The position numbers were made by a program, and so were the translations under genes. Positions 36,454 to 49,173 of a DNA stretch of 64,000 bases are shown one piece after another. The notes beneath the pieces are model-generated. The model made no database searches. It was not told the origin of the DNA and saw only the letters and a program-made list of their open reading frames with translations. Origin of the DNA: Stenotrophomonas koreensis (GTDB lineage Bacteria > Pseudomonadota > Gammaproteobacteria > Xanthomonadales > Xanthomonadaceae); assembly GCF_001431525.1 (NCBI RefSeq), contig NZ_LDJH01000006.1:433148-497147 (forward strand), in the 5' to 3' direction. Positions within the stretch are counted from its first letter, which is position 1. Each line of letters begins with the position of its first letter.

Positions 36454-38793
36454 TTACAGGTCGACGGTGAGCTGGAAGCTGGCCGTGCGCGGTGCACCGA
36501 TGAAGGCAGCGTTTTCACCGTCCAGACCGGCCAGGTAGCGCTTGTCGGTCAGGTTGCTGATCACCAGCCCGGCCTTGACGCCCTTGAGCCTGGGCGACAG
36601 GTCGGTGAGGTCAAAGCCGAGGTTGGCGTTGAACACGGTCACCGCCGGCAGCTCGGCGCTGTTGGCCCGGTTGATCTCACGCGCGCCCAGGTAGCGGCCG
36701 GAGATGCCGGCAGTCACGCTCTCGCCCTGCCAGTCAGCCGAGGCCACCAGGATGTGTTCGGTCTGGCCCATCACCGCATTGCCCACGGCAATGCCCAGCG
36801 CGGCGTCACGCGCGGCATCGCCGCTGCCCACGTACTCGGACTGGTTCCAGGTGTAGGCGGCATTGACGCGCCAGCCGTTGTCCCAGCCGTAACCGAAGGC
36901 CGCTTCCACGCCATGGCTTTCCACGCCGCCGACGTTCTCGTACACGCCGTCGACCTGGCCGAGGTAGTCGATGCCGGAGACCAGGTTGGCCGGCAGGAAC
37001 TCGATGCGGTTGTCGAACTTGATGTTGTACAGGGTGACCGAGGCGGTCAGCGGCCACTGGTTCAGGCGGAAGCCCAGCTCCAGGTTGTCGGCGGTTTCCG
37101 GCTCGACCCGTGCCAGCTCGGCCTGGTTGCTGCCACCGAGCACACCCTGCGGGATGGCGCGGAAGTTCTGCGAGAAGCCGGCGAAGAACTCACCGCCCTG
37201 GATCGCTTCCGGAGCGTAGGTGAAGCCGGCCGAGAACAGCGGGTCGGAGCTGGTATCCGAGCGCACCTTGCCGCTGTCGCCGATCACGCGGTTGCGGCTC
37301 TGGTCGAGCACGAACTGCTTCAGGCCCAGGCGGGCGGTGAAGCGGTCCAGGCGCATCACGTCCTCGATGTAGTACATCTGCTCGTCGGCTTCGTACGCAT
37401 CGGCGAACTGCACCCAGTACGGGGTGGCGTCGAAGCTGATGTCGGTGCCGACGTTGAGCAGGCGGTGCCAGTCGCGGGTCACGGTGCGGTCGAACTGTTC
37501 CAGCCACAGGCCACCGCGCACGGTGTTCTCGATGCGGCCGAACGCGCGCGTCCACTCCAGGTCGGCGGTCAGGCCGTAACGCTCGTTGTCGTAGTGGGTG
37601 TGGCGGTAGGACATCGCCCCGGCCGCGCCGTTGGGGTAGCAGTTGGGTGCGTACTGGGCCGGGATGCCGGCCTGGCCGATGCAGCCGGCGCTGGCCTGGG
37701 CGGCCGACAGGTCCGGGTTGACGTAGTAGAGGTTGCCCAGCGGGCCACCACCGAACACGGTGCTGCCACCGGTGTATTCGGATTCGGGATTGCCGGCACC
37801 ATCGGCGGTGACATCGACCAGGTACGGCGGCAGCCAGTCGCCACGGCCGTCCATCTGGTGGCCGTAGGCGGTCACGGTGGCCTTGACGCCGTTGCCGGCG
37901 TCAAAGGCGCCACGCAGGTAGCCGAAGGTGTTCTGGCGCAGCGCGGCCGAACCGGAGCGGAAGTTCTGGTCCAGGTACGGGATGCCGGTCAGGGTGCCGA
38001 CCAGGTTGTCCTGGTCCGGGCGGCTGGCGAACTGGGCCAGCGAGACGCTGCCGTATTCCGGCTCGAGCGCATCGTTGTAGGACAGGTAACCCGACAAGGT
38101 CCACTGGTCCAGCTCGGTGACGAACTTGCCGGCCAGGTGGTCGCTCTTGGCCTGGCCCGAACCGTCGCTCCAGTCCACGTTGCGGGCGCTGGAGGCGCTG
38201 ACCCAGGCGCGGGTGCTGTTGTTGAGCAGGCCGGTGTCATAGCGCACGTAGTACTTGCTGGCCTCGTGCTGGCCGGTACCGACGACAAAGCGCACGCGCT
38301 GCGCGTCCAGCGGGTCGCTGGTGAGGAAGTTCAGGGTGCCGCCCAGCGCCTCGTTGGAGCGCGAGGAGATGTCGGCCGTACCCTGGCTGATCTCGACGGT
38401 TTCCAGGTCCAGGGTGTCGATGTAGCGGTTGGCCAGCGAGCCGCCACCGTAGGACGAGCCGCCGTTGGGCAGGCCGTCGATGGTGGTGCCGATCTGCTGG
38501 GTGTCACGGCCGGTGACAAAGCCGCGGATGTTGATCTGGGTAGTCCACACCGAGGTGCCGTAGGGGTCGCCTTCGGTGACCACCACGCCCGGCGATTCGT
38601 TGAGGACGCCATTCACGCTGCCCAGCACCGGCTGGCGGGCCAGGGTTTCCTGGCGCACGGTGGTCTTGGCGTAGCTGGTCGCCTTGCCGATCACCTGGAC
38701 CTGGTCCAGGGTGGCGGCGGCAGCGGTGCCGGCGGTGTCGACAGCAGCGGTGCTGTCCATGCCGTCATTGGCATAGGCGGCCATCGCCGGCAC
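36454..38793 (-). CDS. TonB-dependent outer-membrane receptor
   Basis: A receptor of about 780 residues. After the signal region comes a TonB-box-like TLDQVQVIG, a plug domain with TTQINIRGFVTG and a 22-strand barrel ending in SFQLTVDL (ending in Leu rather than the usual aromatic). The first canonical start in frame is GTG at 38793, which falls inside the signal peptide core (SLLALLLVPAMAAYA). The frame continues upstream to an ATA codon at 38844, and with ATA as start the protein would begin MSRIQPLPRVS and have a normal signal peptide; no ATG, GTG or TTG lies between there and the stop. It is followed by phospholipase C (24 bp) and preceded by a candidate Pho box, so a phosphate-related ligand is likely. 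Confidence 0.9.
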   Translation of the reverse strand: MPAMAAYANDGMDSTAAVDTAGTAAAATLDQVQVIGKATSYAKTTVRQETLARQPVLGSVNGVLNESPGVVVTEGDPYGTSVWTTQINIRGFVTGRDTQQIGTTIDGLPNGGSSYGGGSLANRYIDTLDLETVEISQGTADISSRSNEALGGTLNFLTSDPLDAQRVRFVVGTGQHEASKYYVRYDTGLLNNSTRAWVSASSARNVDWSDGSGQAKSDHLAGKFVTELDQWTLSGYLSYNDALEPEYGSVSLAQFASRPDQDNLVGTLTGIPYLDQNFRSGSAALRQNTFGYLRGAFDAGNGVKATVTAYGHQMDGRGDWLPPYLVDVTADGAGNPESEYTGGSTVFGGGPLGNLYYVNPDLSAAQASAGCIGQAGIPAQYAPNCYPNGAAGAMSYRHTHYDNERYGLTADLEWTRAFGRIENTVRGGLWLEQFDRTVTRDWHRLLNVGTDISFDATPYWVQFADAYEADEQMYYIEDVMRLDRFTARLGLKQFVLDQSRNRVIGDSGKVRSDTSSDPLFSAGFTYAPEAIQGGEFFAGFSQNFRAIPQGVLGGSNQAELARVEPETADNLELGFRLNQWPLTASVTLYNIKFDNRIEFLPANLVSGIDYLGQVDGVYENVGGVESHGVEAAFGYGWDNGWRVNAAYTWNQSEYVGSGDAARDAALGIAVGNAVMGQTEHILVASADWQGESVTAGISGRYLGAREINRANSAELPAVTVFNANLGFDLTDLSPRLKGVKAGLVISNLTDKRYLAGLDGENAAFIGAPRTASFQLTVDL

Positions 38794-38910
38794 CAGCAGC
38801 AGGGCCAGCAGGGAAACGCGGGGAAGGGGCTGGATACGGGATATGTGAAGGATTTGTTAATGAGGTGGCCTTATTGCAAAGCAGCAACAAGTCATTTCCA
38901 TGCCGCCGCG

Positions 38911-38928
38911 ATGACAGAGCTGCGACAG
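38911..38928 (-). promoter_or_regulatory. Candidate Pho box upstream of the TonB receptor
   Basis: Reading the minus strand, CTGTCGC-AGCT-CTGTCAT gives two heptamers with an 11-base period, the layout of a PhoB-binding Pho box. It lies about 67 bases before the ATA at 38844 and about 120 before the GTG at 38793. It predicts induction of the receptor and phospholipase C under phosphate starvation. A match this short could occur by chance. Confidence 0.55.
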
Positions 38929-39064
38929 CCGCAGGGCCGGACGGGGCCGCCGTGGGGGCGATGGCCATTGCCCGGCGGCGACGGCCCGGGGTGCGCGGTG
39001 CCGCTGCGGGCCTGGTGGCACGCGGGCATGCAGCGCCCGCTGCCCAGGCGTTACCATCAGCGGC

Positions 39065-39787
39065 ATGAATGCTCAGCCGATCTTGAAAGTCGTCATCCAC
39101 GGGGCCTCCGGGCGCATGGGCCAGGCCCTGTTGCGGCTGGCCGCGCAGATGCCCGATATCGACGTGGTGGCCGCCGTCGCCCGGCGCGCGCCCAGCCAGC
39201 GGGTGATCGACGGGGTGCCGCACTTTGCCGCCAGCGAGCTGTCCGGCCTGCCTGCCTTTGATGTGGCGATTGATTTTTCGCTGCCCGATGGCGTGGCGGC
39301 GCTGGCGCGGCTGTGTGCCGAGCGCGGTGCCGCCCTGGTCTGTGGCACCACCGGCCTGGATGCCGAGGGCGAGGCCGCGCTGGCCGCACTGGCCGGGCGC
39401 GCGCCGCTGGTCTGGGCCTCCAACTATTCGCTCGGGGTGGCGGTGCTGACCGACCTGGTCGCGCGTGCGGCCGCGCTGCTGGCCGATTGGGACTGCGACA
39501 TTGTCGAGTCACACCACATTCACAAAAAGGATGCCCCTTCGGGCACCGCCTTGAGCCTGGGCCAGGCTGCGCAGGGGCAGGGCGTGCAGCCGCGTTACGC
39601 CAGCCTGCGTGCCGGCGATATTGTCGGTGAGCACACGGTGCAGTTTGCCGGCCTGGGTGAGCGGATCGAACTGGTCCACCGCGCCAGCAACCGCGACATC
39701 TTCGCCCGTGGCGCGCTGGAGGCGGCGCGCCGGCTGGTCGCGCGGGCGCCCGGCCGCTACAGCGTGGCCGAGCTGCTTACCGCCTGA
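39065..39787 (+). CDS. dapB: 4-hydroxy-tetrahydrodipicolinate reductase
   Basis: A 240-residue NAD(P)H-dependent reductase of the lysine and diaminopimelate pathway. The Rossmann motif VVIHGASGRMGQAL, the substrate loop SHHIHKKDAPSGTAL (catalytic His and Lys) and CGTTGL are all present. It is slightly shorter than the 270 residues of the E. coli enzyme. It lies immediately before the carA-carB-greA cluster on the same strand, with about 250 bases between, and is divergent from the TonB receptor. Confidence 0.96.
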   Translation: MNAQPILKVVIHGASGRMGQALLRLAAQMPDIDVVAAVARRAPSQRVIDGVPHFAASELSGLPAFDVAIDFSLPDGVAALARLCAERGAALVCGTTGLDAEGEAALAALAGRAPLVWASNYSLGVAVLTDLVARAAALLADWDCDIVESHHIHKKDAPSGTALSLGQAAQGQGVQPRYASLRAGDIVGEHTVQFAGLGERIELVHRASNRDIFARGALEAARRLVARAPGRYSVAELLTA

Positions 39788-39878
39788 TCGTGATGGCTGC
39801 AGCGGCCTGGCTGCGCCGGTGCCGCTTGATCTGCTGCAACCTGCGCTGAGGGGGTGATTGAAATCCGCATCCGATGCT

Positions 39879-39907
39879 GGCGTGCACCCCCACCCAGGCG
39901 CTACAAT
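39879..39907 (+). promoter_or_regulatory. carA: Possible carA promoter
   Basis: TACAAT at 39902-39907 is a good -10 box; the -35 region about 17 bases before it (GGCGTG) is weak. The 250-base gap before carA also contains a small hairpin-forming AGCCAGCTTTCAGCTGACT at about 39970-39990. No leader peptide or known riboswitch was recognised. Confidence 0.35.
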
Positions 39908-40038
39908 TCCGGCTCGCCGAAACACGTCAAGCCGGACCGGTCCCCCCACCGTACGTCCGCGCTTTTTTGCAGCCAGCTTTCAGCTGACTGACGCAGGCGT
40001 GGGTTTGGCATCCCCCAGGTAGCCAGAGTGAGATTTCC

Positions 40039-41166
40039 GTGACCCAGCCCGCAATCCTCGTTCTCGAAGACGGCACCGTATTCGAGGGCGAATCCGTAGG
40101 CGCGCCCGGCCTGTCCGTCGGTGAGGTGGTGTTCAACACTGCCCTGACCGGCTATCAGGAAGTGCTGACCGACCCCTCCTACGCCCGGCAGATGGTCACG
40201 CTGACCTACCCGCATATCGGCAACACCGGCATGACCGACCAGGACGATGAAGCGTCCAAGGTCTGGTCGGCCGGCCTGATCGTGCGCGATGTGCCGCGCC
40301 GCCCCAGCAACTGGCGCAGCCAGGTATCGCTGCCGGAGTGGCTCAAGGCACGTGGCGTGGTGGCCATTGCCGGCATCGATACCCGCAAGCTGACCCGTAT
40401 CCTGCGCGAGCGCGGCGCCCAGAACGGTGCGCTGATGGCCGGTGAGATCGACGTGGAGCACGCGCTGGAAGCCGCGCGCAAGTTCCCGGGCCTGAAGGGC
40501 ATGGACCTGGCCCGCGTGGTCAGCACCGAGACCGGCTACAGCTGGAGCGAAGGCTCGCTGGACCTGGACGCCAATGCGTTCGTGACCCCGGCCAAGCGCT
40601 ACAAGGTCGTGGCCTACGACTTCGGCGTGAAGACCAATATCCTGCGCATGCTGGCCGACCGCGGCATCGAACTGACCGTGGTCCCGGCCACGACCCCGGC
40701 GGCCGAGGTGCTGGCGCTGAACCCGGACGGCGTGTTCCTGTCCAACGGCCCGGGCGACCCGGCACCGTGTGACTACGCGATCGCCGCGATCAAGGTGCTG
40801 ATCGAGAAGAAGATCCCGACCTTCGGCATCTGCCTGGGGCACCAGCTGCTGGCTCTGGCCGCCGGCGCGCAGACGATGAAGATGGCCCACGGCCACCACG
40901 GTGCCAACCACCCGGTGCAGGACGTGGACAGCGGCCAGGTGATGATCACCTCGCAGAACCACGGCTTTGCGGTGGACGAGGCCTCGCTGCCGGCCAACGT
41001 GCGGGTGACCCACCGCTCGCTGTTCGACCAGACCATCCAGGGCATCGCGCTGACCGATGCGCCGGCGTTCTCCTTCCAGGGCCACCCGGAAGCCTCGCCC
41101 GGTCCGCACGATGTGGCCGCGCTGTTTGATCGCTTCATCGCGCTGATGGATGCTGCGCGCGCCTGA
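40039..41166 (+). CDS. carA: Carbamoyl phosphate synthase small subunit
   Basis: A 375-residue glutaminase subunit that feeds ammonia to CarB for arginine and pyrimidine synthesis. The N-terminal domain has [12 protein letters not shown] and [13 protein letters not shown]; the C-terminal class I amidotransferase has the nucleophile in [14 protein letters not shown] and His/Glu in the [11 protein letters not shown] segment. The start is GTG at 40039 with GAG upstream. A hairpin lies in the 107-base gap to carB. Confidence 0.97.
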   Translation: MTQPAILVLEDGTVFEGESVGAPGLSVGEVVFNTALTGYQEVLTDPSYARQMVTLTYPHIGNTGMTDQDDEASKVWSAGLIVRDVPRRPSNWRSQVSLPEWLKARGVVAIAGIDTRKLTRILRERGAQNGALMAGEIDVEHALEAARKFPGLKGMDLARVVSTETGYSWSEGSLDLDANAFVTPAKRYKVVAYDFGVKTNILRMLADRGIELTVVPATTPAAEVLALNPDGVFLSNGPGDPAPCDYAIAAIKVLIEKKIPTFGICLGHQLLALAAGAQTMKMAHGHHGANHPVQDVDSGQVMITSQNHGFAVDEASLPANVRVTHRSLFDQTIQGIALTDAPAFSFQGHPEASPGPHDVAALFDRFIALMDAARA

Positions 41167-41177
41167 TCCTGCTTCGG

Positions 41178-41198
41178 CCCACCGGTTGTCCCGGTGGG
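41178..41198 (+). terminator. Hairpin between carA and carB
   Basis: CCCACCGG pairs with CCGGTGGG around TTGTC, without a T run. It could lower carB relative to carA or stabilise the carA mRNA; a full terminator would be odd inside this operon. Confidence 0.4.
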
Positions 41199-41273
41199 TT
41201 CTGGCTGCTGGCGCAAGCTGCGCCGCGCCGCCCGCCCCTCCGCGGTTGTCCGCCCCCAAATTTGAGTACGACC

Positions 41274-44512
<3,239 letters not shown>

Positions 44513-44516
<4 letters not shown>

Positions 44517-44989
44517 GAGCACCGATTACCCTGAAGGGCGCCCAGCGCCTGCGTGAAGAACTGGATTACCTCAAGTCGGTCAAGCGGCCGGAGATCATCA
44601 CCGCCATTGCCGAGGCCCGTGAGCACGGCGACCTGAAGGAAAACGCCGAATACCATGCCGCGCGCGAGCAGCAGGGTTTCATCGAAGGGCGGATCCAGCA
44701 GCTGGAAGGTGAGCTGTCCAACGCCGAGGTGATCGACGTTTCCAAGCTCAATGTCGGCAACAAGGTGGTGTTTGGCGCCACCGTGGTGCTGGCCGACGTG
44801 GATACCGACGAGGAGAGGAAGTACCAGATCGTCGGTGACCTGGAGGCGGACATCAAGCTGGGCCTGATCGCGATTTCCTCGCCGGTGGCGCGCGCGATGA
44901 TCGGCAAGCTGGAAGGCGACAGCATCGTGATCGATGCGCCGGCCGGCCAGCGTGAGTACGAAATCGTCTCCGTCGCCTATCTGGACTGA
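44513..44989 (+). CDS. greA: Transcription elongation factor GreA
   Basis: A 158-residue factor that rescues backtracked RNA polymerase by stimulating transcript cleavage. The N-terminal coiled coil has the acidic tip in [21 protein letters not shown], and the C-terminal FKBP-like domain includes [15 protein letters not shown] at 44513 overlaps the carB stop. The carA-carB-greA order is typical of Xanthomonadaceae and many gammaproteobacteria. Confidence 0.97.
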
Positions 44990-44993
44990 GCCG

Positions 44994-45911
44994 GTGACCT
45001 CGGCAACCCTGTTGCTGCCGGCAACCGCGCAGCTGGCCGCTGCCGGGCTGCCGCCGCCGTTGGCGCGGGCGTTGGCCCGCGCTGACCTGCAGCTGCTGGG
45101 TGGTGACAGCCGTCAGCAGCTGTCGCGGCATTTTCCGCAGCTGCTGGCCGCTGACACGCTGTGGCCGGTGGCGGCGTTGACCCGCCAGTTCGATGCCGGC
45201 GATGCCGGCGATGGACGCTGGTTGCGGGCCGATCCGGCTTTCGTGGCTGCCGACATGCAGGGCGTGCGCATGCTTGCCCATGGCCCGGCGCTGGCGCTGG
45301 ATGCCGGCCAGGTGCAGCAGCTGATCCAGGCCATTGCCCCGGTGTTTGCCGAGCAGGGCATGGCGCTGAGTGCACCGACGCCGGAGCGCTGGTACCTGCA
45401 GCTGCCTGCCGGTCTGGAGCTGCCGGTGTTTGCCGATATCGACAACGTGCTGGGCGATGACCTGTTTGACCACCTGCCCGGTGGGGATGCCGGCCGCCTG
45501 TGGCGCAGCCTGCTCAGCGAAACCCAGGTGCTGCTGCACCAGCACCCGTGCAACCGGCAGCGGGCCAGCCAGGGCCTGGCGATGGTCAATTCGCTGTGGT
45601 TCTGGGGGCCGGGCAGTCTGCCGGCGCAGGTACCCTCGGCCTTTGCCCAGGTGCGCAGCCCGGACCCGCTGCTGCAGGCCATTGCCGCGTTGGCTGGCCA
45701 GCCGGAGGGACAGGGGCAGCTGGTTGACCTTCGCCACCTGCGCCAGCCGCAGGTCATGATCGAGCAGGCCTTGTTGCCGCTGCTCGGCGCACTTGAGCGC
45801 GGCGAGCTGTCCCGGTTGAACCTGGATTTTGCCGACGGTCACCACTACCAGCTCAACCGCGGCCAGCGCTGGCGCTTGTGGCGCAAGCCCCAGACCACCT
45901 TGGTGCGTTGA
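44994..45911 (+). CDS. rpfE: RpfE-type regulatory protein / phosphoglycerate mutase-like
   Basis: A 305-residue cytoplasmic protein lying between greA and recJ, the place of rpfE in Xanthomonas. GTG at 44994, just after the greA stop, is taken as start (MTSATLLLP). No strict active-site motif can be named; the sequence has the pattern WLRADPAFVAADMQGVRML, ERWYLQLP and AMVNSLWFWGPG found in this family, which databases often call phosphoglycerate mutase-like. In Xanthomonas campestris rpfE mutants alter exopolysaccharide and extracellular enzyme levels; the biochemical function is unknown. The stop overlaps the recJ start (TGATG). Confidence 0.8.
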   Translation: MTSATLLLPATAQLAAAGLPPPLARALARADLQLLGGDSRQQLSRHFPQLLAADTLWPVAALTRQFDAGDAGDGRWLRADPAFVAADMQGVRMLAHGPALALDAGQVQQLIQAIAPVFAEQGMALSAPTPERWYLQLPAGLELPVFADIDNVLGDDLFDHLPGGDAGRLWRSLLSETQVLLHQHPCNRQRASQGLAMVNSLWFWGPGSLPAQVPSAFAQVRSPDPLLQAIAALAGQPEGQGQLVDLRHLRQPQVMIEQALLPLLGALERGELSRLNLDFADGHHYQLNRGQRWRLWRKPQTTLVR

Positions 45912-47629
45912 TGGCCAGCATGCAGATAGTCCGCCGCGCGCCGGCGGCTGCCGGGCAGTGGCCCGAACAGGTGCCGGCCCTGTTGCAGCGCATCTACGCC
46001 GCACGCGGCGCACACGATCTGGCCAGCGCGCAGCCGCGCCTGGCGCAGTTGCTGCCACCGCAGCAGCTGCAGGGCATCGACGCCGCCGTCGCCCTGCTGG
46101 CCGATGCCATTGCCGGCGACAAGCGCATCCTGGTGGTGGGTGACTTCGATTGCGATGGCGCCACCGCCACCGCGCTGGCGGTGCGCGGCCTGCGCCTGCT
46201 CGGAGCGCGCAATGTCGTCCACGCCGTGCCCAACCGGATCGTGCATGGTTACGGGCTGTCGGTCGGCCTGGTGGCCGAGCTGGCCGCGCTGCAGCCGGAG
46301 CTGCTGGTCACGGTGGACCATGGCATCGCCTGCCTGCCGGGGGTGAGCGCAGCCAAGGAACTGGGCTGGCAGGTGCTGGTCACCGATCATCACCTGCCCG
46401 GTGCGCAGCTGCCTGCGGCCGATGCCATCGTCAACCCGAACCAGCCCGGCTGTGGCTTCCCGAGCAAGGTGCTGGCCGGGGTCGGGGTGATGTTCTATGT
46501 GTTGCTGGCGCTGCGCGCGCAGCTGCGCAGGAGCGGGGCCTTTGCCGATGGCAACGGTCCGGACCTGAGCGTGCTGCTGGACCTGGTGGCGGTGGGCACC
46601 GTGGCCGATCTGGTGCCGCTGGATGCCAACAACCGCGCCCTGGTGGCGGCCGGCCTGCGCCGTCTGCGCGCCGGCCAGGGCAGCGTCGGCCTGCAGGCCT
46701 TGATCGCCGCCAGCCGGCGCGAGGCGCACAAGCTCTCGGCCAGCGATATCGGTTTTGCACTGGCGCCGCGCATCAATGCTGCCGGCCGGCTGGAGGACAT
46801 GGCGCTGGGCATCGAGCTGCTGCTCACCGATGATGCCGTCCAGGCGCAGCAGATCGCGCAGACCCTGGAGAGCATCAACAGCGAGCGCCGTGCCGTCCAG
46901 CAGCAGATGACCGACGAGGCCGAGGCCGCGGTGGCACGCGCCCAGCCCGGCGTCGGCCAGGCCCCGATTGCCGCCTGCCTGTTCGATCCGGACTGGCATC
47001 CGGGGGTGATCGGCCTGGTAGCCTCGCGGATCAAGGACCGGCTGTACCGGCCGACGATCGCCTTCGCACCGGCCGAGCCGGGCAGCGCCCGGTTGCGCGG
47101 TTCGGCGCGCTCGATTGCCGGTTTCCACATCCGTGATGCGCTGGCCGCGGTCAATGCCGCCCATCCTGGCCTGATCGAAAAATTCGGCGGGCACGCGATG
47201 GCGGCCGGCCTGAGTCTTGAGCAGTCGCATCTGCAGGCCTTTACCCAGGCCTTCCAGGCCGAGGCGGCGCGCCAGCTGGCCCCGCACCAGTTGCAGGCGC
47301 AGCTGCTCAGCGATGGTGAGCTGGCCGAGCATGAGCTTGATGCGACGCACGCGCGGGCGTTGCGCGCGGCCGGCCCCTGGGGGCAGGGCTTCGAGGAGCC
47401 GTTGTTTGACGGTGTTTTTGCCGTGGCGCAATGGAAGGTGCTCAAGGAGCGGCATCTGAAGCTGGTGCTGCGCACCGCTGCCGGCCAGCTGCTCAATGCG
47501 ATCTGGTTCGCCGGCTGGCAGGGCACCCCGCCGGCCGACAGGATGCATGTGGCCTATCGTCTGGCCGAGGATGACTTCCGCGGCGGCCAGGCCATCCAGC
47601 TGCTGGTGGAACACGCACAGCCGGCCTGA
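45911..47629 (+). CDS. recJ: Single-stranded-DNA-specific exonuclease RecJ
   Basis: A 572-residue 5'-3' exonuclease of the DHH family, acting in recombination and mismatch repair. The metal-binding motifs are LVVGDFDCDGATATAL, LLVTVDHGIA, VTDHHLPG and VADLVPLD, followed by DHHA1 with FGGHAMAAGLSL and a C-terminal OB-like domain. ATG at 45911 overlaps the rpfE stop; the 11 codons of longer frame upstream lie inside rpfE. Length and motifs are normal. Confidence 0.97.
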   Translation: MASMQIVRRAPAAAGQWPEQVPALLQRIYAARGAHDLASAQPRLAQLLPPQQLQGIDAAVALLADAIAGDKRILVVGDFDCDGATATALAVRGLRLLGARNVVHAVPNRIVHGYGLSVGLVAELAALQPELLVTVDHGIACLPGVSAAKELGWQVLVTDHHLPGAQLPAADAIVNPNQPGCGFPSKVLAGVGVMFYVLLALRAQLRRSGAFADGNGPDLSVLLDLVAVGTVADLVPLDANNRALVAAGLRRLRAGQGSVGLQALIAASRREAHKLSASDIGFALAPRINAAGRLEDMALGIELLLTDDAVQAQQIAQTLESINSERRAVQQQMTDEAEAAVARAQPGVGQAPIAACLFDPDWHPGVIGLVASRIKDRLYRPTIAFAPAEPGSARLRGSARSIAGFHIRDALAAVNAAHPGLIEKFGGHAMAAGLSLEQSHLQAFTQAFQAEAARQLAPHQLQAQLLSDGELAEHELDATHARALRAAGPWGQGFEEPLFDGVFAVAQWKVLKERHLKLVLRTAAGQLLNAIWFAGWQGTPPADRMHVAYRLAEDDFRGGQAIQLLVEHAQPA

Positions 47630-47744
47630 AGCCGGCTCCCTGCTATCCGACAGGGGGGGCGAACGCTTGGGCAGGGCCCTCAGGATGGTCAATAATGGCC
47701 CGTGGATGGGCTACTGCGGCCTGTCATCAGCAAGGGAATGTTCC

Positions 47745-49088
47745 ATGAGCTCGATGAGCATCAAAATCGCCAGCCTGGCGCTGGCCTCGGGTCTGTTGCT
47801 GGCAAGCCAGCCGGCATTGGCCAGCCGTCCATTGGCGCTGGCTATCGGCCAGCAGGTGCGCGGTGAAATCACCAGCGCCAGCCCGATCAATGTCAATGAC
47901 GGCAGCCGCAGCCAGCAGTACCAGCTCGAGCTGGACGCCGGCCAGGCGGTGCGCTTTGAAGTCAGTGGTGCACTGGATGCAACGGTCAGCCTGCTGCGTG
48001 ATGGCGAGCTGATTGCGCGCAGCGGCGAACGTGGCGATGGCAAGGTGCTGACCGTGCGCGCGCCGGGCAAGGGCCGCTACCTGCTGGCAGTCAATGGCAA
48101 GGATGCACGCTCGTTTGGTCCGTTTGCGCTGAGCTCGGCGCCGATCCAGGCCTATGCCGGTGGCCCGGTGCCGATCGGCCAGACCATCAGCGACGTGGCC
48201 GACCGTGCGCGTGAGCTGCAGTTGCAGGTCGACGAGGCCGGCCTGTACGAGATCCGCATGGCGTCCACCGATTTCGATACCGTGCTGTCGCTGCACGGCG
48301 ATGGCGTGGATGCCAGCAACGATGATGCCAACGGCAGTGATTCGATGATCACCCGCTACCTGCAGCCGGGCCGGTACCAGCTGCGCGCGGACGGTTTCAT
48401 GGAGCAGATGGGGGGGCAGTACACCCTGGAAGTCCGCCGCCGTGCCCTGCCGGAGGGTGTTGCCCTGGCTGCCGATGGCGAACTGGAGCCGGGCACCCAG
48501 CTGCGTGCGCTGTATGTGGGCCAGCCGGTGAGCTACCGGATCAGCGTGCCGGGTGGGCAGATGCTGCGCGTGGACATGGCCAGCAATGACTTTGACAGCC
48601 TGTTGCAGTTGAACGGCGAGGGCGGGCTGGAGTTGACCGACGATGATTCCGGTGACCGCCTCAATGCACGGCTGATGAGCATGTTGCCGGCCGGGCAGTA
48701 CCGGATCCAGCCCAAGGCTGCCGATCAGGGCACCGGCGTGTTCACGCTGAAGGCCGAGCTGATGGATGCGCCGGCCGATGCCGGTGGTGGCCGCCTGCAA
48801 CCTGGCCAGACCCGCAGCGCCCGCCTGTACGGCGGGGCTGACAGCTACCAGGTGCAGATCGAGCGTGCCGGCTCCTATGTCATCGACATGCAGTCCGATG
48901 ACATCGACAGCAGCCTGGAGCTGCTGCACAACGGTGCCAGCCTGGCCGAGGACGACGATGGCGGTGATGGCTTGAATGCGCGCATCGTCGAGCTGCTGCA
49001 GCCGGGCACCTACACCATCCGTGCCCGTGCGCTGTACAACTATGGCGGCAGCGAAGGCAGCTACCGCATCTCGATCAACCGCCGCTGA
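47745..49088 (+). CDS. Secreted protein with repeated PPC-type domains
   Basis: A 447-residue exported protein. The signal peptide is MSIKIASLALASGLLLAS with cleavage near ALAS. It then contains about three to four copies of a beta-sandwich unit that resembles the pre-peptidase C-terminal (PPC) domain: each has a pattern like FDTVLSLHGDG...DDxxGxxS or FDSLLQLNGEG...DDDSGDRLNARL followed by LxPGxYxI. No catalytic domain is seen. ATG at 47745 has AGGGAA upstream. It is convergent with a paralogous lipoprotein gene. A surface or matrix-binding role is inference; PPC domains often bind polysaccharide or assist exported proteases. Confidence 0.85.
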   Translation: MSSMSIKIASLALASGLLLASQPALASRPLALAIGQQVRGEITSASPINVNDGSRSQQYQLELDAGQAVRFEVSGALDATVSLLRDGELIARSGERGDGKVLTVRAPGKGRYLLAVNGKDARSFGPFALSSAPIQAYAGGPVPIGQTISDVADRARELQLQVDEAGLYEIRMASTDFDTVLSLHGDGVDASNDDANGSDSMITRYLQPGRYQLRADGFMEQMGGQYTLEVRRRALPEGVALAADGELEPGTQLRALYVGQPVSYRISVPGGQMLRVDMASNDFDSLLQLNGEGGLELTDDDSGDRLNARLMSMLPAGQYRIQPKAADQGTGVFTLKAELMDAPADAGGGRLQPGQTRSARLYGGADSYQVQIERAGSYVIDMQSDDIDSSLELLHNGASLAEDDDGGDGLNARIVELLQPGTYTIRARALYNYGGSEGSYRISINRR

Positions 49089-49112
49089 CCGGTCCTGCGC
49101 CAGCCAGCAATG

Positions 49113-49139
49113 AAACGGGGCGCTTGTTGCGCCCCGTTT
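49113..49139. terminator. Strong bidirectional terminator
   Basis: AAACGGGGCGC pairs with GCGCCCCGTTT around TTGTT, followed by GTTTTG. It separates the two convergent PPC-domain genes. Confidence 0.9.
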
Positions 49140-49173
49140 GTTTTGCCACAAGCAGCCGCGCTGGCTGGTGGGA

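Noticed and set aside
41167..41273. Riboswitch or attenuator in the carA-carB gap
   Set aside because: Only one simple hairpin without a T run is seen; no known aptamer pattern was recognised.
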